Source: JAENVU01 sp963756815 | GTDB taxonomy: Bacteria > Actinomycetota > Acidimicrobiia > IMCC26256 > JAENVU01 | Length of the DNA: 64,000 bases | NCBI GenBank assembly: GCA_963756815.1 | Contig: CAVWPR010000008.1 | Coordinates: 62,001-126,000, forward strand | Direction of reading: 5' to 3' | Shown here: positions 9,245 to 18,212 of the stretch, piece by piece | Layout: each line of letters opens with the position of its first letter | How positions within the stretch are numbered: position 1 is the first letter of the stretch | Position numbers and translations under genes: made by a program | The notes under the pieces: model-generated | What the model was told of the DNA's origin: nothing | Database searches by the model: none | Seen by the model: the letters and a program-made list of their open reading frames with translations, nothing else

Positions 9245-10252
9245 TCAGGTCACCTCGAATGCGGCGCGCATGCCCATGGCGTAGTGGTCGGCGAGGTTGC
9301 AGACGATGACGTAGTGGCCGGCGGTCATGTTCTTGATGGTGAAGATGCGGGTGCCGCCGGGTTTGAGGTCGGGGTCGCCGGTCTCGCCGATGTTGTTGTC
9401 TTCGCTGACTTTGTCGGCGCCGGTGGTGACGGGGGCGGGTGGGTCGCCGGCGTTGTCGACGGGGATCTGGTCGTAGGGGGTGTCGGTCTTGAGGACGACG
9501 GCTTCGTGGACGATGGTGCCGTTGTTCTTGACGACGAAGGTGACGTTGCCGGCGGGGGCGGTGGCGGGGGAGACGGTGAGGGTCATGGGGCCGGCACCGT
9601 TGGTGTCACCGAGCGCCACGTTCACCTTCGTCGTGACGACGGGTGGGGTGACGGTGAATGCGGCGCGCATGCCCATGGCGTAGTGGTCGGCGAGGTTGCA
9701 GACGATGACGTAGTGGCCGGCGGTCATGTTCTTGATGGTGAAGATGCGGGTGCCGCCGGGTTTGAGGTCGGGGTCGCCGGTCTCGCCGATGTTGTTGTCT
9801 TCGCTGACTTTGTCGGCGCCGGTGGTGACGGGGGCGGGTGGGTCGCCGGCGTTGTCGACGGGGATCTGGTCGTAGGGGGTGTCGGTCTTGAGGACGACGG
9901 CTTCGTGGACGATGGTGCCGTTGTTCTTGACGACGAAGGTGACGTTGCCGGCGGGGGCGGTGGCGGGGGAGACGGTGAGGGTCATGGGGCCGGCACCGTT
10001 GGTGTCACCGAACGCCACGTTCACCTTCGTGGTCGTCGCCGTCCCGGTGGTCGAGGTCCCCGGGATCCTCACGCCGCCCTCGATGGTGTCGGTGCCGGAC
10101 GTCTTCGGCGCGGTGCTGGTGCAGCCGGCCACCAGTGCGAGCGCACCGACGAGCGCGATGCTCGTCGCGAGGAGCGAGCGGCGGCAGGTCGACCGACGGG
10201 CCGCAGCGGAGGGGCCGGTCGGCCAGGTTCCTCCGCCTCCACGAATTCCCAC
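9245..10252 (-). CDS. Cupredoxin lipoprotein with two nearly identical blue-copper domains
   Basis: About 335 residues. A twin-Arg-like basic region and hydrophobic segment end in a lipobox LVAGC with lipidated Cys44. Two tandem copies of a roughly 125-residue cupredoxin domain follow. In each, His of IVHEAVV plus Cys, His and Met of VCNLADHYAMGM form a plausible type 1 copper site. The copies differ by one residue (AFGD versus ALGD). It would be an exported electron carrier tethered to the membrane, fitting the downstream cytochrome genes. The GTG at 10252 is the best in-frame start upstream of the signal; it is not certain. Codons are strongly C-ending compared with neighbours. Confidence 0.85.
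   Translation of the reverse strand: MGIRGGGGTWPTGPSAAARRSTCRRSLLATSIALVGALALVAGCTSTAPKTSGTDTIEGGVRIPGTSTTGTATTTKVNVAFGDTNGAGPMTLTVSPATAPAGNVTFVVKNNGTIVHEAVVLKTDTPYDQIPVDNAGDPPAPVTTGADKVSEDNNIGETGDPDLKPGGTRIFTIKNMTAGHYVIVCNLADHYAMGMRAAFTVTPPVVTTKVNVALGDTNGAGPMTLTVSPATAPAGNVTFVVKNNGTIVHEAVVLKTDTPYDQIPVDNAGDPPAPVTTGADKVSEDNNIGETGDPDLKPGGTRIFTIKNMTAGHYVIVCNLADHYAMGMRAAFEVT
9257..10030 (-). repeat. Tandem DNA duplication inside the cupredoxin gene
   Basis: Two direct copies of 375 bases, 9257-9631 and 9656-10030, offset by 399 bases (133 codons). By eye they differ at one position only: G at 9613 against A at 10012. The frame is kept, so each copy encodes a whole cupredoxin domain. Confidence 0.9.
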
Positions 10253-10386
10253 GTGGTCACCATTGCGATCTGGGCGCTCGGTCACCAGAGTCCAAGGTCC
10301 CCGCCGACCACGGGGCGAACCATCCACATGTCGGCTCGAACCCCTTCGCCCCCGCCTGCTCGCACGGCGCGGCGACGCTCGGTGTC

Positions 10387-11190
10387 CTATTCCGGTGGCA
10401 TCGCCAGGTGGAGGTGGTAGCGGTAGAGCTCCTCGTAGCCGAGACGGCGGTAGAGGGGCTCGCCCATCGTCGAGGCCTGCAGCTGCACGTTGGCGGCGCC
10501 GAGGTGGAAGGCCACGTTGGTGACGTGCTGGACCAGCGCCGCAGCCAGTCCGCGCCCTCGAGCCTCCTCGAGCACCGCGACCCAGTAGACGCCGGCGATG
10601 CCGTGGCTCTCGTGGAGGAGCGTCGCGCCGACGGGCTCGCCATCGACCCGCGCGAGCACGGCGTAGACGTTCGGCGCGTCGAGCGCACGCGGCCCGTTGA
10701 AGTGCGAGGCGCTCGCCTCGGCCGGCATCCCGTACACCGTGTACGCATCGCCGTTGATCCGGGCGAAGTGGTCGACGTCGTCGGGGCCGTCGACCGGGTC
10801 GATGGAGACCTCGGACGAGACGTACTGCTCCGGCACGCGGTTCCGGCAGATCATCTGCGGCGCGCCGGGACCGTCGAGGGTCATCATCCCGGCGTCCTCG
10901 GCCGCCTCCTGGAGGTCGTCGTCGACGGGGAGCGTGCGGGTCCACACCGAGAACCCCCGACCCCGCTCGGCGAAGAACGCCTCGGCGGTCGCGATCACGT
11001 CCACGCCGGGCACGTCGTCGTCGACCCGTCGCACGCCGTTGCAGAACGCCATGAAGTCGGACGACCCGGCGAAGAGCAGCACGCCGTCGCGTTCGACGAT
11101 CTCGTGCGGCGACTGCCAGCGCGCGTCCTCGCGTGTGAACTCGGTGAGGTTCAGGTGGCCGAGGGTGGCGTCGTCCCAGCGTGTCGTCAC
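10387..11190 (-). CDS. GNAT-family N-acetyltransferase
   Basis: 267 residues. The C-terminal half (about 135-267) has the acetyl-CoA binding signature EEARGRGLAAALVQH and the terminal YRRLGYEELYRYHLHL typical of GNAT proteins; the N-terminal half looks like a second, degenerate domain. The GTG at 11190 gives MTTRWDDATLGHLN, the likely true start. The frame stays open far upstream, but that extension has no family similarity and overlaps the divergent thiolase-like gene. Substrate unknown. The 134-base gap to the cupredoxin start holds no recognised gene. Confidence 0.8.
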   Translation of the reverse strand: MTTRWDDATLGHLNLTEFTREDARWQSPHEIVERDGVLLFAGSSDFMAFCNGVRRVDDDVPGVDVIATAEAFFAERGRGFSVWTRTLPVDDDLQEAAEDAGMMTLDGPGAPQMICRNRVPEQYVSSEVSIDPVDGPDDVDHFARINGDAYTVYGMPAEASASHFNGPRALDAPNVYAVLARVDGEPVGATLLHESHGIAGVYWVAVLEEARGRGLAAALVQHVTNVAFHLGAANVQLQASTMGEPLYRRLGYEELYRYHLHLAMPPE

Positions 11191-11268
11191 GGGCGGCGAC
11201 GGTAGCCTCCGCGTCCGTGGAGGACGCGTCCTTGACGTGCCAGCGGCCGGCCTGTCGGATCGCGTGAC

Positions 11269-12494
11269 GTGGTGACCGCGCACGGCCGGCGCCCGGCGCT
11301 CGACTGGGGTCACGCGACCGAGTTCGAAGACATCGCCGGTGATGTCGCGATCGTCGGCATCGGCGAGACGGCCTACACGAAGGCGTCCGGACGGACCGCC
11401 CGCGAGATCGGCGGGGAGGCGGCCGAGCGTGCGATCGCCGACTGCGGTCTCGATCCGGGCGACATCGACGGTCTCACGTACAACGCCGCGTTCGCCGACT
11501 TCGACGTCGCCGCGTTCCACGAGCACTTCGGCACGAGTCACGACGTGTGGTCGTCGCCGTGGGGCGGCGGGATGAGCTGGGCCGGCACCGCTCCGGCCCT
11601 CGCCGCCGGCAGCGATCGCACGCGGCGAGGCCCGCCACGTGCTCAACGTGTTCCCGGTCGCGTGGGCCACGCAGCGGTCGTCGATGACCGGCGGCCCGGG
11701 AGAGGTGCACGCGAGCCAGTCGCTGAAGCAGAACCTCGAGGTGCCGATGGGGTTCTTCCCCCAACCCGTCTACTTCGCGTCGATCATGCGCCGGCACATG
11801 CTCGAGTTCGGGACGACGACCGAGCAGTTCGGCGCGATCGCGGTCGCGTGCCGGCACAACGCCAACCACAATCCCGGCGCGGTGATGCACGCGAAGCCGA
11901 TGGACCTGGACGACTACCTCGGCGTCCGCGGTGCTGGCCGACCCGCTGCGCCTGTTCGACTCGTGCCTGATCTCCGACGGTGGCGCCGCGTACGTGACGA
12001 CGTCGGTCGAGCGGGCGCGCGACCTGCCGCAGCCGCCGGCCGTCGTCCGGGGCGTCGGGGAGGGGATCTCGGGCACCGGCGGGCACTGGAGCCAGCAGCG
12101 CGCGTTCACGAGCACGCCCCAGGTGTTCAGCGCACCGGGCGCGTTCGCGATGGCCGGCATCACGCCGGCCGACGTCGACGTGCTCACGCTCTACGACCCG
12201 TTCACCGTCGTCGCGCTCATGCAGATCGAGGACATGGGCTTCTGCACGAAGGGCGAGGGCGGCGCGTTCGTCGAGGGCGACACGCTCTGGTTCGACGGTG
12301 AGGACGGGCTCCCGTGCAACACGCACGGTGGCCTGCTGTCGCACGCGTACGTGCTCGGCATCGCGCACGTCGTCGAGATCGTGAAGCAGCTGCGGGGGAC
12401 CGCACCGGCGCAGGTGCCGGGCTGCGAGGTCGCGGTCTACGGCGGGTACACGGGCCAGCACGCGAGCACGCTCGTCCTCTCGGTGGACCGGTAG
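11269..12494 (+). CDS. Thiolase-like lipid-transfer protein (SCP-x/Ltp family), two frameshifts
   Basis: About 408 residues in three frames: VAIVGIGETAYTKASGRT to about 11620, then LNVFPVAWATQRSS to about 11930, then ADPLRLFDSCLISDGGAAYV to the end. The C-terminal CNTHGGLLSHAYVLG and the partner gene are typical of the non-classical thiolase-like proteins that act with DUF35 partners in sterol side-chain and related CoA-ester degradation, where some members are retro-aldolases (Ltp2). The usual thiolase nucleophilic Cys is not visible in the expected region (WSSPWGGGMSWAG). Two adjacent GTG codons (11269, 11272) are possible starts. Confidence 0.75.
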
Positions 12495-12496
12495 CG

Positions 12497-12946
12497 GTGG
12501 CGATCACGCGGGCCGAGTTCCCGCTGCCCGACGTCGACGACGAGCTGACCGCCGGCTACTTCGCGGGCGCGGCGCGCGGCGAGCTCTGCATCCCGCGGTG
12601 CACGACGTGCGGTCGCTGGTGCTGGTACCCGGAGGCGGCGTGCCCCGCGTGCGGCGGCGAGCTCGCGTGGACCGCGACGACGGGTCGCGGCACGTTGTTC
12701 TCGTGGGTGGTGGTCGAGCGGGCGTTCCTGCCGGCCTTCGCCGAGATGGTGCCGTTCGTGACCGCGCTCGTCGCGCTCGAGGAGGACCCGGCGGTCCGGA
12801 TCGTGGCGCTGCTCGTCGACGTCGATCCGGCTCGGCCCTCGCGGTCGACCAGCCGATGGCGGTCGTGTTCCGGCCGCTCGCGTTCCCCACGGTGCCCGAC
12901 CGCGTCGGTCGTCGTCCCGATGTTCACGGTCGCGAGCTCGCGCGTG
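12497..12946 (+). CDS. DUF35 OB-fold/zinc-ribbon partner protein, frameshifted near its end
   Basis: About 148 residues. A rubredoxin-like zinc ribbon CTTCGRWCWYPEAACPAC near 33-55 is followed by an OB-fold (FSWVVVERAF, MVPFVTALVALEED, QPMAVVFRPL). It starts two bases after the thiolase-like gene and presumably forms a complex with it. One-base shifts near 12830 and 12903 are needed to reach VVVPMFTVAS; the original stop probably overlapped the GTG at 12944 as GTGA. Confidence 0.75.
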
Positions 12947-15140
12947 ATCTACGACGGCCTGCGCGTGCTCGACGCGACGCACGATCTCGCCGGCGCGTAC
13001 TGCTCGAAGCTGCTCACCGACCTCGGCGCCGACGTCGTCGCGGTCGACGATCTCCCCGTCGACCGGCGGGAGCTGTTCACCTACCTGCGGACGTCCCAGA
13101 CCGTCGGTGCCGGTGCGCGACGTCGACCGGTGCGGGGTTCGACGTCGTGCTCGGCGGGCTGGACGTGCTCGACGACGCCGACGGTCCGGCCCGCTCGTGC
13201 GGGTCGGCGATCTCCGCGTTCGGCGGCGGCGGACCGGACTCGGGATCGACCTGCCGGAGCCGGTGCTGCAGGCGCGCTCGGGCTGCCTCGCGACGCACGG
13301 CCACATGACCGCGCCGCCGCTGACGGTCGCGGGTGAGCTGGGGGAGTACGTCACCGGCGCGTTCGCCGCGCTCGGGTGCCGCGACCGCGTGGTTCCGGGC
13401 GTCGCGCACCGGCGTGCCGGAGACCGTCGACGTGTCGAAGCTCGAGGCGATGCACGTCACCCTGTCGACCGTCCCGACGCTCATGGCGCGGTTCCCGGGC
13501 GGCCGGATGGCGAACTTCCGCTTCGTCATGATCCCGGGGAACGAGCCGTGCGGCGACGGCAACTACGTGGGGATCACGACGGTGACGATCCCGCAGTGGC
13601 TCGCGCTCCTGCAGGCGATCGGCCGCGAGGACCTGTGCGCCGACGACGAGCTCGTCACGTTCCTCGGTCGGTTCATGCGCGCCGACGAGGTGCACGAGGC
13701 CCTGCACGCGTTCACGATGGCGCACACGGCCGAGGAGGTGGTCGAGGTGTGCACCGCGGCGCGGGTGCCGGCCGCGGTCGTCGGCAACGGCGCGCTGCTC
13801 CCCGAGTTCGCGCAGCCGAAGGCACGGGGGACGTTCGTGACCCAGCCGGGGGAGTCGTGGATCCGGCCCGCGGGCGCCGTTCCGCTTCTCCGCCGTCCCC
13901 GACCGCGAGCTGCGCCCGCGCCTCGCACTTCGGCGCCGACATTGGTGGCTCCAGCGTCACGGAGAGCGCGACCACAACCGCGAAGTCGGCGGCGGAGAGG
14001 TCGGCGTCGGGGCGCGGCCGTTCGCCGGGCTCCGGGTGGTCGACTTCACCGCGTTCTGGTCGGGGCCGTTCTCGACCGCGTGGCTGTGCTCGATGGGCGC
14101 CGACGTCGTCAAGGTCGAGTCGGTGCAACGGCCCGACGGCCTGCGGTTCAGCGCGACGATCCGCCCGAAGGTCGAGCCGCGCTTCTACGAGATGTCGGCG
14201 CTGTGGCACGCGACCAACCTCGGCAAGCGCGGGATCACGCTCGATCTCGGCCATCCCCGACGGGCTCGCGCTGGCGAAGCGGCTGATCGCGACGGCCGAC
14301 GTCGTCACCGAGAACTTCACGCCGTCGGTGATGGAGGGGTTCGGCCTCGCGTACGACGAGGTGCGGGCGATCAACCCGTCGGTGGTGATGCTGCGGCTGC
14401 CGGCGTTCGGCCTCGAAGGACCGTGGCGCGACCGCGGCGGGTTCGCCCAGACGATGGAGCAGATCACCGGGATGGCCTGGCAGACCGGGTACGACGACGG
14501 ACCGCCGATCATCCCCGGCGGCGTGGTCGACCCGATGGTGGGCACGCACACCGCGCTCGCGCTCGTGGCCGCGCTCGAGCACCGGGACCGGACCGGCGAG
14601 GGGCAGCTCGTCGAGATGCCGATGATCGAGGTGGCGGCCGCGGTCACCGCCGAGCAGGTGATCGACGCGTCGATCGGCACGGCCCGATCCCGGGACGGCG
14701 CGGCGCGCACGGCGTGTACCGGTGCGCCGGCGACGACCGGTGGGTCGCCGTCGACGAGGCGTCCGATCCGCTCGACGCGGGTGCACGCGTGCCGAGTGGT
14801 GCGCGGCGCGCACCGCGGAGGACGCGGCGGCCGAGCTGCTCGCCGCCGGGATCCCGGCTGCCGCCGTGGTGCCCGCCTACGCGGTGCTCGACGACCCGCA
14901 GCTCGCCGCGCGCGGGTTCTTCCAGCCGATCGACGCATCCCGACGTCGGCGCGCAGGACTACCCGAGCGTGGCCGATGCGGCTGTCGGCCGGGCCCGACG
15001 GTCGCGTGGCGCGGCCCGGCCCCGACGCTCGGGCAGGACACCGACGACGTGCTCGGGAGCTCGGCGTCACCGATGCGGAGCTCGACCGCCTCCGCGCCGA
15101 GCACGTCATCGGCACCGAACCCCTCGACCGGGGGCGATGA
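12944..15140 (+). CDS. Double-domain CaiB/BaiF CoA-transferase, multiply frameshifted
   Basis: Two family III CoA-transferase domains in one reading direction. The first runs from YDGLRVLDATHDLAGAYC (12944) through LSTVPTLMARFPGGRMANF and DDELVTFLGRFM to about 13900. The second starts with FAGLRVVDFTAFWSGPFST (about 14020) and continues with NLGKRGITLDLG, ENFTPSVMEGFGL, LPAFGLEGPW, GGVVDPMVGTHTALAL and GEGQLVEMPM, with the catalytic Asp region at GGVVDP. About 730 residues after correction, like the fused actinobacterial CoA-transferases of nearly 800 residues. At least six frame breaks occur. No intact stop-start junction lies between the domains, but separate genes cannot be excluded. Confidence 0.65.
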
Positions 15141-15768
15141 CTGGCGACGGGCCCCGATCGCGACGCCGTGCTGGCGCAGTTCCGCGCCGGCGTCGACGGT
15201 GTCGTGCGCGGTCACCGCCGGACTTCGACGACGAGCAGTGGGCGGGCCCCGGCGTGCGGACGACTGGTCCGGTACCGATCTCGCCGGCCACCTCGTCACC
15301 GTGATCGGCTGGTACCACGACTGGCTCGACCGCGGCCTCGACGGGTCGGACCGAGCCGGTGTTCCCGATCGCGAGCTCGACGACGCGGACCGCGGCGGCG
15401 CTGGCCGCGCTCCCGCCGGGGTCGGGCCCCGATCGCATCGCCGAGTTCGCGGCGTCGGCCGAGCGGTACGCGACGCGCCTGGCACGAGCACTGGGACGTG
15501 CCGTTCGGCTATCCGCGCGGCACGGTCACGGCGGGGCTCCACGCCGGGGTGGCCGCGGTCGAGTGGCACGTCCACGCCTGGGACTTCGCCCACGCGGCCG
15601 GCCTCGAGTACGTCCCGGCCGCCGCCGACGTCCTGTTCGTCGCCGCGGCGCGGCTGCCAGATGGCGATGCTCGGCGGCTTCCGCGGCCGGGCCGGCGTGC
15701 GTGCGGCGAAGCTCGCAGCACGCCGGAACCCGTGGGAGCAACTGCTCCAGCACATGGGCCGGACCTGA
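15137..15768 (+). CDS. Mycothiol-dependent maleylpyruvate isomerase/DinB-like protein, frameshifted
   Basis: About 210 residues once several one-base shifts (near 15240, 15345, 15475, 15655) are corrected. Signature blocks are DDWSGTDLAGHLVTVIGWYHDWL, with a metal-binding His in AGHL, and EWHVHAWDFAHAAG, the HxxxD-type second metal site of the MDMPI N-terminal family. The ATG overlaps the CoA-transferase TGA (ATGA). Members of this family are often mycothiol-dependent, consistent with an actinobacterial host; substrate unknown. Confidence 0.65.
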
Positions 15769-15850
15769 TCGCGTCACGGGTCCGGTCATCCGGTGACCTG
15801 GGCGGGCGCGGGTCGACCGAGATGAACGGGGAACACGTCGCCCGACTCGT

Positions 15851-16681
15851 CTACTGGCTCATGTACCAGCCGCCGTTGGGGGAGAGGACCTGGCCGGTCA
15901 CGAACTTGGCCTCGTCGGAGGCGAGGTAGACGGCGGCCCAGGCGATGTCGTCGACGTCGCCCATGCGACCCATCGGGGTCTGCGCGGCGATGAGCGGCTT
16001 CAGCGGTCCCAGGTCGTCGGTCATCGACGTCTCGATCCACCCGGGCGCGATGGCGTTGACGCGGATGCTGCGGGTCACGAGCTCGCGTGCGTGCGCGCGG
16101 GTCAAGCCGAGGATCCCGGCCTTCGCGGCGCAGTAGGCGGGGGTGCCGGCGCCGCCGCTCGTGCCCATGATCGACCCGAGGTTGATGATGCAACCGCCCG
16201 TGCCCATGAGCGGGATCGCGGCGCGGGTGCAGAAGAACGTGCCGTCGAGGTGGACGGCGAGGACGCGGTGCCAGTCGTCGTCGGCGGTGCGCTCGGTCGC
16301 GTCGTTGTGCACCGTCGGTGCCTCGCCCGCCATCGTCGACGCCATCTGCGCCATCGCGATGTCGTACCCGCGCTGCACCTCGTCGGGCCGGCCCTCCATC
16401 CCGCTGATCCCGGCGTTGTTCACGAGGATGTCGAGCCGGCCGTGGTTGGCCGCGACCTTGGCGAACACCTCGGTGACCGCGGCGCTGTCGGTGACGTCGA
16501 GCGCGTACGCGTCGCCGCCGAGCTCGTCGGCCAGCGCGCGGCAATCGGGCTCGGAGAGGTCGGTGACGATCGGCGTGGCGCCCTCGTCACGGAATCGCCG
16601 GGCCATCGCGGCCCCGAGCCCACGGGCCGCGCCGGTGATGAGCGCGACCTTCCCTGCCAGCCTGCCTTGGTCCTGTGTCAT
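15851..16681 (-). CDS. Short-chain dehydrogenase/reductase
   Basis: 276-residue classical SDR: NAD(P)-binding TGAARGLG at about 16-23, NNAG at about 89-92, catalytic Ser in INLGSIMG and YCAAK with catalytic Tyr/Lys. An insert of about 35 residues after NNAGISG (rich in acidic and Thr residues) is longer than in most classical SDRs. Asp40 in IVTDLSE at the end of beta-2 favours NAD over NADP. It is divergent from the acyl-CoA dehydrogenase gene, with a 113-base gap. Likely a hydroxyacyl-CoA or steroid-like alcohol dehydrogenase, by context only. Confidence 0.88.
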   Translation of the reverse strand: MTQDQGRLAGKVALITGAARGLGAAMARRFRDEGATPIVTDLSEPDCRALADELGGDAYALDVTDSAAVTEVFAKVAANHGRLDILVNNAGISGMEGRPDEVQRGYDIAMAQMASTMAGEAPTVHNDATERTADDDWHRVLAVHLDGTFFCTRAAIPLMGTGGCIINLGSIMGTSGGAGTPAYCAAKAGILGLTRAHARELVTRSIRVNAIAPGWIETSMTDDLGPLKPLIAAQTPMGRMGDVDDIAWAAVYLASDEAKFVTGQVLSPNGGWYMSQ

Positions 16682-16794
16682 GGCCGGAATCTAGGGTCAC
16701 CAGCCGAAGCCGAGGGCCAACGACGGTGCGACGAACGCGCTGCGCCCGAGGCGGGGCCCGAGCGGCCGGCGACGGAGTCGCAGGAGCGGACGAG

Positions 16795-18020
16795 ATGTAC
16801 GAGTGGTCGCGACGAGCACAAGATGATCCGCGACGCGGTGCGGGACTTCGTGGAGAAGGAGGTCCGGCCCCGGCGCGAGGAGCTCGAGTTCGGGGACACG
16901 CCGCCGTACGACGTGATCCGCAAGCTGTACTCGACGTTCGGCATGGGCGAGATGGCGAAGGCGTCCTTCGCCAAGCGCATCGCGAAGGAGCGGCGAGCGA
17001 GCCAGGGCGAACCGGAGCCCGAGGCCGACGAGCGGCGACCAGGGCGGCGGCGCGGGCGCCGGCTTCATGCTGATGCCGATCATCGAGCTCTGCCGGTGCT
17101 CGCCGGGTCTCGTGACCGCGATGGGCGTGAGCACCGGGCTCGCCGCCGGCACGATCATGAGCCGCGGCACCACCGAGCAGAAGGAGAAGTGGGCGCTCGA
17201 CCTGCTCACCTTCGACAAGGTCGGTGCCTGGGCCATCACCGAGTCCGATTCGGGCTCGGACGCGTTCGGCCGCATGCAGTCGAGCGCGAAGCGTGACGGT
17301 GACGAGTACCTGCTCAACGGCTCGAAGACGTTCATCACCAACGGTCCGTACGCCGACACGACCGTCTTCATCTGCAAGCTCGACGAGGGCAACCCGCCGG
17401 CCGAGCGCAAGATCCTGAGCTTCGTGCTCGACAAGGGGATGCCCGGCTTCGAGCAGACCGGCCCGATGCGCAAGATGGGCATGCACTCGTCGCCGACCGG
17501 GATGCTCTTCCTGACCGACGTGCGCGTGGGCAAGGACCGCCTGCTCGGCGGGACCGAGGACCGCCCGTACCGCGAAGGCGCCAAGGAGGCGTTCTCGATC
17601 GAGCGGACGGGCGTCGCCGCGATGAGCCTCGGGATCATCGAGCGCTGCCTCGAGCTCAGCCTCGACTACGCCAAGACGTGTGTGCGCTTCGGCAAGCCGA
17701 TCGGGGAGCACCAGCTCATCCAGGAGAAGCTCGCCCGGATGGAGATGCACCGTCTCAACGTCGAGAACCTCGTGTTCCGCACGATCGAGAAGGCGTCGGC
17801 CGGCGCGGGGATGCAGCTCTCCGAGGCGTCGGTGATGAAGCTCTACTCGGCCCGCGCCGCGATGGAGGTCGCGCTCGAGGCGGTGCAGCTCTTCGGCGGG
17901 AACGGCTACATGGCCGAGTACGAGGTGGAGCAGCTGGCCCGCGACGCCAAGGTCCTCCAGATCTACGCCGGCACCGACGAGATCCAGATCTCCCAGATCG
18001 CCCGCAGCCTCCTCGCCTGA
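16795..18020 (+). CDS. Acyl-CoA dehydrogenase, two frameshifts
   Basis: FAD-dependent alpha,beta-dehydrogenation of an acyl-CoA. The ATG at 16795 has AGGAG 8 bases upstream; after it the frame shifts near 16812 (MYEWS to DEHKMIRDAVRDFVEKEV) and again near 17040. The downstream part is intact: AITESDSGSDAFG (FAD/substrate loop), NGSKTFITNGP, the PMRKMGMHSSPTG region, and the C-terminal LFGGNGYMAEYEVEQLARDAKVLQIYAGTDEIQ, split here as GGNGY and YAGTDEIQ motifs. The catalytic Glu is probably in YAGTDE, where short/medium-chain enzymes often have YEGT; here Ala replaces that Glu, so the base may lie elsewhere. Confidence 0.85.
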
Positions 18021-18212
18021 GGCCGACACCGGATTCCGGCGCGCGCCCTGCACGGCCTGGCGTGCACGACGGGTGCGAGAACGGCGTGAAATGTCGATGG
18101 GGTGGGTCGGGAGGCCCGGTGTAAAGTCGGGGCCTTCGGGCCAACGTCGTCCCGGATCCTGCTGCTGGATGGGCGCGTCCGCGTGCCCCGAACCACGGAA
18201 GTGACGACGTCC

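Noticed and set aside
9116..10420. A 434-codon plus-strand frame with long Gly/Val/Asp-rich repeats
   Set aside because: It is the antisense of the duplicated cupredoxin gene; the repeats merely mirror the duplication.
11269..17073. A decaying region of pseudogenes
   Set aside because: The breaks are single-base, motifs are preserved on both sides and no internal stops accumulate within frames; error is more likely than decay.
18021..18212. Riboswitch or attenuator before gltB
   Set aside because: The 192-base leader has a TAAAGT that might be a -10 element, but I could find no convincing hairpin series or conserved riboswitch core.
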